From NCBI GenBank assembly GCA_016794985.1, contig JAEUIQ010000013.1, forward strand, positions 1 through 59,186: 59,186 bases of DNA. The letters are read 5' to 3'. Made by a program: the position numbers and the translations under genes. Origin of the DNA: Planctomycetaceae bacterium (GTDB taxonomy: Bacteria; Planctomycetota; Planctomycetia; Pirellulales; Pirellulaceae). Each line of letters opens with the position of its first letter. The first letter of the stretch is position 1. Shown in pieces: positions 52,352-59,186 of the stretch. Below the pieces are notes generated by a model. The model made no database searches. It was not told where the DNA came from and worked only from the letters and a program-made list of their open reading frames with translations.

Positions 52352-53050
52352 ATGATCCGTCGCTGTTTTATGATAACTAGCATGGGTTGTCTTTTATCAC
52401 TTCTGAGTAGCTGTGGACCTTCACCCCAATCTGTAATCAACCAATTTCGACCGAAGTTGTTTGAACTCGACGAGAAGCTCCGTGTCATCGCCGCCAAGCT
52501 CCCTCCAACCGCGGGAAGCCCGCCAGTGAAACTGGAACCAAAACTGGTGTTGGATCCTACTTCGCCAGATCATAACTGCGAGACGATCATGTATCCGGAG
52601 CTGATTGGTGACGAACCCTTGATCGATCTGATGTTGACCACCAATTTGACGACCAGCCTGTATTGGAGCAAAGAACAGCCTCAAGATGGTGATGTAGAAT
52701 TCATGCAGCGTGTGCTGCGGCAGGGAAGCGGAGCGCGCTATCTGGTGATCCACCGGATTGACGAAACCAATTTGCCCATGGCCGTTTCGGAAGAGACTTT
52801 TGTTGCCGGTGCGGTTCGCGTCGACGGCTTTGTTGTTGATCTCGAATCGTTGGAAATCGTGGCTTCGTATACTTTGGAAGTGTTACCGGACGAACAAGTC
52901 GAATACTATGTGAAGGAAAACGAATCGGCGCGCGACCGACTAGAGACATTTGCTCGCTCGTCTTTGTGGTCCAAGGCGCGCCGGCAGGTTGTATCGATCT
53001 TGAGCGAGCACACCGGCGGCCACATCCAATTGGAAGACGGAGTGGACTGA
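52352..53050 (+). CDS. Hypothetical lipoprotein
   Basis: A 232-aa protein with a lipoprotein signal: MIRRCFMITSMGCLLSLLSSCG, the Cys at residue 21 sitting in a LSSC lipobox. The mature part opens with an amphipathic stretch (VINQFRPKLFELDEKLRVIAAKL) and has a beta-rich core (ARYLVIHRIDETNL, GAVRVDGFVVDLESLEIVASYTLEV). No family recognised. GGGAG lies shortly before the ATG. Planctomycetes have genuine lipoproteins, so anchoring to the inner or outer membrane is likely. Followed after 167 bp by the sulfatase gene. Confidence 0.72.
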   Translation: MIRRCFMITSMGCLLSLLSSCGPSPQSVINQFRPKLFELDEKLRVIAAKLPPTAGSPPVKLEPKLVLDPTSPDHNCETIMYPELIGDEPLIDLMLTTNLTTSLYWSKEQPQDGDVEFMQRVLRQGSGARYLVIHRIDETNLPMAVSEETFVAGAVRVDGFVVDLESLEIVASYTLEVLPDEQVEYYVKENESARDRLETFARSSLWSKARRQVVSILSEHTGGHIQLEDGVD

Positions 53051-53217
53051 CCGAGTGTCGCGACGCCTGATACCTGTTGGCTCCAACCAAAGATTGAAAA
53101 TTTCCATCGTAGCACCTCGCGCCGAAGTATCATCGCAACGCCGCTTGCGAGAAGAACGAGTCGGCAGCAGGTCGAAATCACCTAGCAATGACCTAATCAT
53201 TACCTAGCGAGAACCTC

Positions 53218-54651
53218 ATGCCATTGCTGCTCACGATTGTCAGCTCCCTGCTTTTGATGCAGGGCCATGCTGCGGCGAACGTCTGGGAGAAACCCGGCAA
53301 TTCCGCCGCCGTCCGACCTCCGAATGTTGTCTTCATCATGGCAGATGACTTGGGTTATTCGGATCTAGGTGCCACCGGCAGCGGCTACTACGAAACTCCG
53401 CATATCGATCGCTTGGCAGCTCACAGCATGCAACTCACACGTTACTATCACTGCCAAAACTGCCAACCGACGCGCGCCGCGATCTTCTCCGGCCAATATG
53501 GCACGCGAACCGGCGTCTTCACAGTCGGCAGCGTGAATCGATTTGCGTGGTGGAAGCGATCACTACGCCCCCCAGAAAACGTCACGCAACTGCCGCTCGA
53601 TCGCACCACCATCGCTCAGGTGTTGCAACAGGCAGGATACGTGACCGGGATGTTTGGCAAGTGGCACCTAGGCGAGGAAGGCCAATATCATCCCAGGCAC
53701 CGCGGATTCGATGAAGCGATCACCTCTAGCGGAAAACACTTCAATTTCACTACCAATCCCCAGACCGATGTGCCGCCCGGAGCCTATCTCGCGGATTTCC
53801 TCACCGATCGAGCGGTCGACTTCATCCATCGTCACCGCAGCAAACCCTTTTTCTTGTACCTGCCCCATTTTGGAGTTCATTCGCCGCACGAGGCCAAGCC
53901 AGAGCTAATCGCCAAGTTTGCTGCGAGACCACCCGTGGGTGGTCACAAGAATGCAACCTACGCGGCGATGATTGCCAGTGTTGATGAAAGCGTTGGTCGC
54001 GTGCTGGACGTACTCGATGAATTGGACCTGGCCGAAAATACGGTGGTGATTTTTACCAGCGACAACGGTGGCGTCGGCGGGTACGCACGCGAAGGGCTAG
54101 GGCCGAATGGCGACGTAACCGACAATGCACCACTACGTAGCGGAAAAGGAAGCCTATACGAAGGTGGGACGCGAGTTCCGTTTTTCGTGCGCTGGCCAGG
54201 ACAAACCCAACCTGGCGCGAAATGCGATGTTCCGGCAACCCATGTCGATTTGTTCCCGACGTTGGTGGAACTTACAGGCTCGCAACTTCCACAACAAACT
54301 TTGGACGGCGAAAGTCTCCTGTCACTGTTTCGTGATCCAGCAGCCAACTTGAAACGCGACGCCATCTTCGCCCATCACCCCAGCTATCTAGGCCAAGGCG
54401 AGGGAAAATTTCGCACGACACCTGCTAGTTCGATTATCTGCGGCGATTGGAAGTTGATCGAATTTTTTGAAGACTCGCGTCTAGAACTATACAACCTGCG
54501 CGAGGACGTCGGCGAAATGCACAACTCGGTGAACTCCCATCCGGACCTCGCGAAACAACTGCACGCGCGGCTCGTCGCATGGCGACAATCCACCGGTGCT
54601 CAGCTCCCAACGCCGCACACACCAGGGATCAAGCCCCGCGACCTCAACTAG
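53218..54651 (+). CDS. Arylsulfatase family protein (type I, formylglycine-dependent)
   Basis: A 477-aa exported hydrolase with a signal peptide (LLLTIVSSLLLMQGHAAA). The catalytic core has NVVFIMADDLGYSDLG (metal-binding D43, D44), the formylglycine motif C82-Q-P-T-R86 in CQNCQPTRAAIFSG, GKWHLGEEG (Lys/His of the active site), and VVIFTSDNGGVGG (metal-binding Asp/Asn). C82 must be oxidised by a sulfatase-modifying enzyme not present here. Such enzymes, abundant in marine planctomycetes, remove sulfate from polysaccharides. The exact sulfated substrate cannot be deduced. Length and order of motifs are normal for the S1 family. Confidence 0.93.
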   Translation: MPLLLTIVSSLLLMQGHAAANVWEKPGNSAAVRPPNVVFIMADDLGYSDLGATGSGYYETPHIDRLAAHSMQLTRYYHCQNCQPTRAAIFSGQYGTRTGVFTVGSVNRFAWWKRSLRPPENVTQLPLDRTTIAQVLQQAGYVTGMFGKWHLGEEGQYHPRHRGFDEAITSSGKHFNFTTNPQTDVPPGAYLADFLTDRAVDFIHRHRSKPFFLYLPHFGVHSPHEAKPELIAKFAARPPVGGHKNATYAAMIASVDESVGRVLDVLDELDLAENTVVIFTSDNGGVGGYAREGLGPNGDVTDNAPLRSGKGSLYEGGTRVPFFVRWPGQTQPGAKCDVPATHVDLFPTLVELTGSQLPQQTLDGESLLSLFRDPAANLKRDAIFAHHPSYLGQGEGKFRTTPASSIICGDWKLIEFFEDSRLELYNLREDVGEMHNSVNSHPDLAKQLHARLVAWRQSTGAQLPTPHTPGIKPRDLN

Positions 54652-54691
54652 TACTGGTACCGTACCTAAGGTTGACTCAATATCCAACTCT

Positions 54692-56194
54692 TCAGCGGTT
54701 CTGGTGAGACCTCGTGTTTTCTTCAGCTGCTCGGCAAAGATTCCTGAGCATCCCGCGAAAGACCAACTCATGGAGCGGAAACAACGAGTACCAATAAACT
54801 ATTCCAAACAAACCCACTGGATCGAAGACGGCTGTTTGTCGCACCGTACTCCCACCGTCTCGTTCCGTAACTTCGAATTCCAGCCAAGCGCGACCGGGAA
54901 CCTTCATTTCGGCAGCCAACCGCAGCAACTTGTTGTCTTCGAATTGCTCCACGCGCCAAAAGTCGATGGCGTCGCCGACGCGAATTTCCGTGGGATGACG
55001 ACGACCACGCCGTACTCCCACGCCGCCCACCAGCAGATCTAAAAAGCCGCGTAGTTTCCATAACCAATTGCCATAGTACCAACCCGTCTCCCCACCGATT
55101 TGCCGGACCGCGGCAAAAGCTTGCTGGGCCGTCAATGGCACGTCGCGAGTTCGGGAATCCACCAAACGCGACCCGAAGCGAACCCCGCCCCAACTTCGAG
55201 GCTTTCCGCCGGAAGAAAAGGCGTCGGACCAACGCGTCGCCGCAAATTCCTGATCCTCATTCACCAAGGCCCGAGCAATTGCCTCGTCAACCGAACGTGG
55301 TACCACGTTGAACCGCGCATGCGCTTGGTGATCGCGAACCAAAGTCGGGTTCTTCAAGCTGTCTACTAGCTTCCGACCTACACGTGAATACAAAGGTGTC
55401 ACCAACCCTAACCACAAACTCGACAGGTACGGTGACAGGAACGGGACCGGAATCATGAACCGCCGCAACCCGCGTTGCCGAGCATATCGTTGCATGAGTT
55501 CGCCGTAAGAAACTTGATCCGGGCCACCGATTTCATAGACCTTAGAGCCCTCCAATGGGTGCGACAAAGCCTCGACCAAATAGGCGAGCACATCTTCTAT
55601 CGCAATTGGCTGGGCCATGACCCGTACCCATTTGGGACATATCATCACGGGCAGTCTTTCCACCAAGGCGCGAATCATCTCGAAGGATAAACTCCCAGAA
55701 CCAATAATGATTGAAGCTTGAAATTCAATCACCGTCGCCGTCGAGCTTCGCAAAATGGTGCCAATCTCTTGCCGGCTTCGCAAGTGCTTGGACAACTCGG
55801 AGGACGGATTGCCCAGCCCGCCCAAGTAGATGATCCGCTGGACCCCTTGCATCGAACAGGCTCGGGCGAAGTTTTCAGCCGCTTGGCGGTCCGTTTTCTC
55901 GAAGTCCGCTTTATCTCCCATCGAGTGAACCAAGTAGTACGCGGTCTCAATACCCTCCAGCGCCGGCAGCAAAGACTCCAAATTCAACACGTCCCCCAAC
56001 ACAACCTGAGCACCCATCGACTCCTTCGATTCGGCGCTGGCCCCACTGAAACTCGTCCGACGTCGCATGAGGCATCGGACCGAATGCTGGCGAGCACACA
56101 AGATCGGCAACAATCGTCCGCCAACGTAGCCCGTCGCCCCTGTCAGCAAAATCTTTTGCGGTCGAACATCGCTGTCTGCATCCGTCGATTTCAT
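54692..56194 (-). CDS. NAD(P)-binding NmrA/SDR domain + DUF2867 protein
   Basis: A 500-aa two-domain protein. N-terminal atypical short-chain dehydrogenase fold: KILLTGATGYVGGRLLPIL with the TGxxGxxG motif (18-25), YYLVHSMGDKADFEKTDR, RIIYLGGLGNPSSELSKHL and IAIEDVLAYLVEAL. The C-terminal DUF2867 domain (about 340-490) shows ETGWYYGNWLWKLRGFLDLL, VGDAIDFWRVEQFEDNKLL and GLFGIVYWYSLFPLHELVF. Bacterial proteins of this arrangement are related to plant and bacterial NAD-dependent epimerases and 'complex I NDUFA9-like' proteins; the substrate is unknown. Its start overlaps the MarR gene stop by 4 bp, so it is likely under control of that regulator, together with the OYE reductase. Confidence 0.88.
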   Translation of the reverse strand: MKSTDADSDVRPQKILLTGATGYVGGRLLPILCARQHSVRCLMRRRTSFSGASAESKESMGAQVVLGDVLNLESLLPALEGIETAYYLVHSMGDKADFEKTDRQAAENFARACSMQGVQRIIYLGGLGNPSSELSKHLRSRQEIGTILRSSTATVIEFQASIIIGSGSLSFEMIRALVERLPVMICPKWVRVMAQPIAIEDVLAYLVEALSHPLEGSKVYEIGGPDQVSYGELMQRYARQRGLRRFMIPVPFLSPYLSSLWLGLVTPLYSRVGRKLVDSLKNPTLVRDHQAHARFNVVPRSVDEAIARALVNEDQEFAATRWSDAFSSGGKPRSWGGVRFGSRLVDSRTRDVPLTAQQAFAAVRQIGGETGWYYGNWLWKLRGFLDLLVGGVGVRRGRRHPTEIRVGDAIDFWRVEQFEDNKLLRLAAEMKVPGRAWLEFEVTERDGGSTVRQTAVFDPVGLFGIVYWYSLFPLHELVFRGMLRNLCRAAEENTRSHQNR

Positions 56195-56664
56195 GATTCA
56201 AGAATCCCAGCTCGTGCAATTTCGAGAATTCGAATCAGCTCGCGCAAATCGGTCTTGGAGACCGCTGACAACAAGCTCGCATGCAGGTCCAAAATCGGCT
56301 GGTCCAACTCGAGCAGGAGCTTGGCCGCCGCAGAGGTCAAATCGAGAATGTAAACGCGGCGATCTTGTTCCGCTTGAGTCTTGGTGATTAACTTCAAGGC
56401 CAGCAATTGATCGACCACCCGCGTGATAGCCGGAGCGACTTGAATCATGCGACTAGCCACCTCGAGACAAGGCAACGGGCCACCCGCACCGCGAAGAATT
56501 CGCAACACGTTGTATTGGGTCGGCGTCAATCCATGCTCTTTCAGCAGGCGAGCAAGCCGATTCTCTAATAGATCACTGGTCCGCAGCACCGCCAGCGTCG
56601 CTTCTTGCTCGACGGAAGCGAACTGGCGACGCTTCTTTAGTTCTTCTCGCAGCGTTTTGGCCAT
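56191..56664 (-). CDS. MarR family transcriptional regulator
   Basis: A 157-aa DNA-binding dimer. The ATG at 56664 (MAKTLREELKKRRQFASVE) is chosen because the longer reading from 56757 would overlap the OYE gene by 71 bp. The winged helix is HGLTPTQYNVLRILRGAGGP, LPCLEVASRMIQVAPAITRV (recognition helix) and LITKTQAEQDRRVYILDLTS (wing with the conserved D-x-R). It sits between the OYE reductase (23 bp upstream) and the SDR gene (4-bp overlap), the usual arrangement for an electrophile- or quinone-sensing regulator that controls its own operon. No Cys is seen in the core, so a ligand rather than thiol oxidation may be sensed. Confidence 0.88.
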   Translation of the reverse strand: MAKTLREELKKRRQFASVEQEATLAVLRTSDLLENRLARLLKEHGLTPTQYNVLRILRGAGGPLPCLEVASRMIQVAPAITRVVDQLLALKLITKTQAEQDRRVYILDLTSAAAKLLLELDQPILDLHASLLSAVSKTDLRELIRILEIARAGILES

Positions 56665-56686
56665 AAACTCACGATGCTTCTTGAAT

Positions 56687-57778
56687 TTATCGATAAGTGG
56701 GAAAGTCGGTATATCCTTTTGCCCCCACCGGCGAATACCAGTCGGCGACATCGGCATCCGGATTCAAAGGCCAATCATGGCGGTAGCGTTCCACCAAATC
56801 AGGATTGCTGATAAACGGACGGCCGATGGCAATCATGTCGGCGAGTCCGGCGGCGATGGCCGACTCCGCCGTCTCTCGATTGTAGCCACAATTGCCCATC
56901 AAGACGCCGTCGAACCATCTGCGAAACTCCGCCAAATCCATCGGCTCTCCCAAGCCATGAAATCCAAACGCCAGACCATCCATGACGTGCAAGTAACCTA
57001 ATCGATGTTGGTTCAACTGTTTCGCAACGTACGTGAATTGCTCGCGATAGTCCGGCGAACCCATGTCGTTGAACACTCCGTTGGGCGACAGTCGCACGCC
57101 TATCCGTTCCTTCGGATACACTGACGAGATCGCCGTAACCACTTCATCCAGGAGACGGTATCGATTCTCGACGCTGCCGCCGTATCGATCCTCTCGGTGA
57201 TTGGTCTTGCTTTGTAGAAAGGTGTCCAACAAATACCCATTCGCCGCGTGGACTTCGACGCCATCGAAACCCGCGTCGCGCGCCCGTTGTGCGGCGTGTC
57301 GATAGTCTGCCACGATGTCGGCAATTTCGCCCGTCTCCAAAGCCCGCGGTGCAACATGCGGTTCTTTGCCTTTGGGTGTATGAATGTACTCCGCCTGAAG
57401 CTTGATCGCCGACGGAGCCACATGCGGCTGGCCCCCATGAAAACTGGGGTGCGAAGCTCGTCCGCAATGCCACAATTGCATGAACACGCTTCCACCTTCG
57501 GCGTGAATCGCCGCGACGGTCTCTTTCCAACCTTCAACCATCGCGTCCGTATAGATCCCTGGGGACTCGTTCCAGCCATTGCCCTGTGGCGAAATGGTGG
57601 TCGCTTCCGTAATCACCAAACCTGCTCCCGCCCGTTGTCGGTAGTATTCCGCCATCAATGAATTCGGAATCCGCTGCTGTCCAGCCCGAGCTCGTGTCAT
57701 CGGCGCAAGCACAAGACGGTTCTTCAATCGAAGTCCACCCAGGTCCACCGGTTGAAACAAATGTGGTGCCGTCGTCAT
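56687..57778 (-). CDS. Old yellow enzyme family alkene reductase (NemA-like)
   Basis: A 363-aa FMN enzyme that reduces activated C=C bonds of electrophiles, quinone-like compounds and nitro-esters with NAD(P)H. Start at the ATG preceded by AAAGGAGC. The barrel shows NRLVLAPMTRARAG (FMN binding, 20-33), AEYYRQRAGAGLVITEATTI, FMQLWHCGRASHP, GVEVHAANGYLLDTFLQ (substrate-binding H-x-x-N and following Tyr), NHREDRYGGSVENRYR, IGVRLSPNGVFNDM and DMIAIGRPFISNPDL. All family landmarks are present. First gene of an operon with MarR and SDR/DUF2867 genes; the pirin gene lies 36 bp upstream on the same strand. Confidence 0.94.
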   Translation of the reverse strand: MTTAPHLFQPVDLGGLRLKNRLVLAPMTRARAGQQRIPNSLMAEYYRQRAGAGLVITEATTISPQGNGWNESPGIYTDAMVEGWKETVAAIHAEGGSVFMQLWHCGRASHPSFHGGQPHVAPSAIKLQAEYIHTPKGKEPHVAPRALETGEIADIVADYRHAAQRARDAGFDGVEVHAANGYLLDTFLQSKTNHREDRYGGSVENRYRLLDEVVTAISSVYPKERIGVRLSPNGVFNDMGSPDYREQFTYVAKQLNQHRLGYLHVMDGLAFGFHGLGEPMDLAEFRRWFDGVLMGNCGYNRETAESAIAAGLADMIAIGRPFISNPDLVERYRHDWPLNPDADVADWYSPVGAKGYTDFPTYR

Positions 57779-57814
57779 TTTTTTGCTCCTTTGCAATCAT
57801 GGAAAAGTGAATCA

Positions 57815-58546
57815 TTACGCCAAGTCAAACAACATCAGTTCGGCGCCTGCCTGGCTCGCAACCTGGAACCCAACTTCGTCGCTAATCGCCAAACCATCGC
57901 CAGCTTGCAAAGAGATCGCTTGCGGCGAGAACTTGTCCAGCATGACCGCGCCCCGTAGCACTTGCAACCAAGCATGACGCCCAGCAGGAATTTGTCGCTC
58001 CAGCGATTCACCACTTGCCAAGTTGGCCAAGTAGATGCTTGCGTCTTGGTGAATTGTCAAAGGCCGGTTTTCCTCTTCCGTATCCCATGAGCCGTGCGGA
58101 CCTGCGACCAATTGCCACTTCCCCGCACGCCCGGACACCGGAAATGGACGCTGCTCATAACTGGGCTCCAGCCCCTTTTTCGCCGGGAACAACCAAATTT
58201 GATAGAGATGTACCGGCTCGGAAGTGGATGGATTGAACTCGCTATGAGTGATACCACGCCCAGCCGACATCCGCTGGAATTCACCAGGGCGAAGAATCTC
58301 CCCGTGACCCATCGAATCACGATGCTCCAACTGACCCTCCAACACGTACGTCACGATTTCCATGTCGTGATGCGGATGTTCGCCAAAACCTTGCCCGGGG
58401 GCAACCCAATCCTCATTCATCACTCGCAGCGCCCGAAAGTGAACATGCTGCGGATCGCGATAGTCCGCAAACGAAAAGGTATGATACGTCTTCAACCAAC
58501 CGTGATCGGCAAAACCACGCTCAGCCGCCATTCGCCGTCTCTTCAT
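57815..58546 (-). CDS. Pirin family protein (quercetinase-like cupin)
   Basis: A 243-aa bicupin. Start at ATG 58546 (MKRRRMAAERGFADHGWLKT), where the family begins; the longer TTG reading lacks similarity. N-terminal cupin metal site: GFGEHPHHDMEIVTYVLEGQ (two of the His and the Glu), then EFQRMSAGRGITHSEFNPS with the last His. The YHTFSFADYRDP start and LYQIWLFPAKKGLEPSYEQR are pirin hallmarks. Bacterial relatives (YhhW) cleave quercetin-type compounds; others act in stress. Its position just before the OYE-MarR-SDR genes fits a set handling aromatic or electrophilic compounds. Confidence 0.93.
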   Translation of the reverse strand: MKRRRMAAERGFADHGWLKTYHTFSFADYRDPQHVHFRALRVMNEDWVAPGQGFGEHPHHDMEIVTYVLEGQLEHRDSMGHGEILRPGEFQRMSAGRGITHSEFNPSTSEPVHLYQIWLFPAKKGLEPSYEQRPFPVSGRAGKWQLVAGPHGSWDTEEENRPLTIHQDASIYLANLASGESLERQIPAGRHAWLQVLRGAVMLDKFSPQAISLQAGDGLAISDEVGFQVASQAGAELMLFDLA

Positions 58547-58597
58547 TGCTACGCTCGTTGATTGTTGGAAGCTCGCACTCTCAGGCCGCCGCCCCAA

Positions 58598-59186
58598 CGA
58601 CCGCCTTCACCGCGGCATTTATTCTACATGTAAACTATTTGCATGTCAAGGGACTGGCAACAGTCCGCAAGCACGCGGCCTGCTTAACTGATCCCGGACA
58701 TAGACACTTCGCGCCTTCGCGTGACACTTCCTTTCCTAAATCAAAAAAAAGGATGCCTCACGCAAAGTCGCCAAGACGCTAAGAGAACAATGTCGAAAAA
58801 CAATTGCCAGCAATCCATACGACCGACTACCAGGAACCAAACGGGCACTTATTCACTTCTGGACACTTTGCGGCTTTGCGCCTTCGCGTGACACTTCCTT
58901 ACCTAAATCAAAAAAAGAAGTCTCACGCAAAGTCGCTAAGACGCTAAAAAAAAGAGTCGAAAAGACAGTTTCTAGCTATTCGTTCGACCGACTACCAGGA
59001 ACCAAACGGGCACCTATTCACTTCTGGACACTTTGCGGCTTTGCGCCTTCGCGTGACACTTCCTTACCTAAATCAAAAAAAGAAGTCTCACGCAAAGTCG
59101 CTACGACGCTAAGAAAAAAGAGTCGAAAGACAGTTTCTAGCTATTCGTTCGACCGACTACCAGGAACCAAACGGGCACCTATTCAC
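58598..59186. repeat. 165-bp tandem repeats with internal inverted repeat, about three copies
   Basis: From about 58690 to the window end a 165-bp unit repeats: copies at about 58690-58858, 58859-59023 and 59024-59186, the last two nearly identical. Each holds CTTTGCGGCTTTGCGCCTTCGCGTGACACTTC, a short AT-rich loop (TAAATCAAAAAAAG) and GAAGTCTCACGCAAAGTCGCTAAGACGC, two imperfectly inverted arms of about 30 bp, then the constant GACCGACTACCAGGAACCAAACGGGCAC. The rest of 58598-58690 shows nothing. The array runs off the window, so full copy number is unknown. No coding capacity. Confidence 0.9.

Overview
The window is chromosomal DNA of a planctomycete, most likely Pirellulaceae (Rhodopirellula/Blastopirellula-like). 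The evidence is gene content: two giant PSD1 proteins (PSCyt1-DUF1549-DUF1553, both with CxxCH motifs), a DUF1501 Tat protein, a sulfatase with a formylglycine motif, a VPS10/BNR propeller protein, a WxPGYW-repeat secreted protein, a PEP-CTERM protein, a DUF5009 membrane protein and CsrA. No rRNA or CRISPR array is present. Two tRNAs are seen: Asn(GTT) and Glu(TTC).

Layout. 1-964: end of an export-type ABC transporter (permease tail plus ATPase). 1206-2537: a methyltransferase, then tRNA-Asn with its own promoter and terminator. 2600-14070: secreted and envelope genes (PSD1-DUF1501 operon, ABC-2 permease plus glycosyltransferase, SIMPL protein) separated by copies of a structured, roughly 168-bp intergenic repeat; two copies have 21-22 bp terminal inverted repeats. 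14072-28209: EEP-family hydrolase, second PSD1 protein, membrane protein, VPS10 protein, WxPGYW protein, small conserved genes and an ATP-grasp enzyme. 28669-29279: csrA and tRNA-Glu.

29267-48255 is an integrated element of about 19.0 kb in the 3' end of tRNA-Glu, bounded by a 16-bp direct repeat. It carries a tyrosine integrase, a coiled-coil protein, a compact overlapping replication-type operon (two small HTH proteins, a P4-like zinc-ribbon/TOPRIM primase, a DUF3987 protein, a small TubC-docking-like protein) headed by a five-fold 10-bp repeat array, an unrecognised 483-aa protein, and a defence operon (HTH - hsdM - DUF262/DUF1524 - hsdS - hsdR) with 4-bp stop/start overlaps between hsdM, the DUF262 gene and hsdS. 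The right arm has a small HTH gene broken by an in-frame TGA, iteron-like repeats and a PEP-CTERM gene. The layout resembles a phage satellite or P4-type island with a defence cargo. The integrase reads through the att core, so its C-terminus in the integrated state is encoded by the tRNA gene; joining the ends as a circle would replace the last 7 residues by a 64-residue tail encoded at the far right end of the element.

48300-58546: the displaced terminator of tRNA-Glu, fumarylacetoacetase with an overlapping conserved partner gene, a DUF5009 protein, a lipoprotein, a sulfatase, and a cluster of OYE reductase, MarR regulator, NAD(P)-binding/DUF2867 protein and pirin. The window ends in about 500 bp of 165-bp tandem repeats. 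Coordinates were read by eye against conceptual translations; positions of short non-coding motifs could be off by one or two bases.
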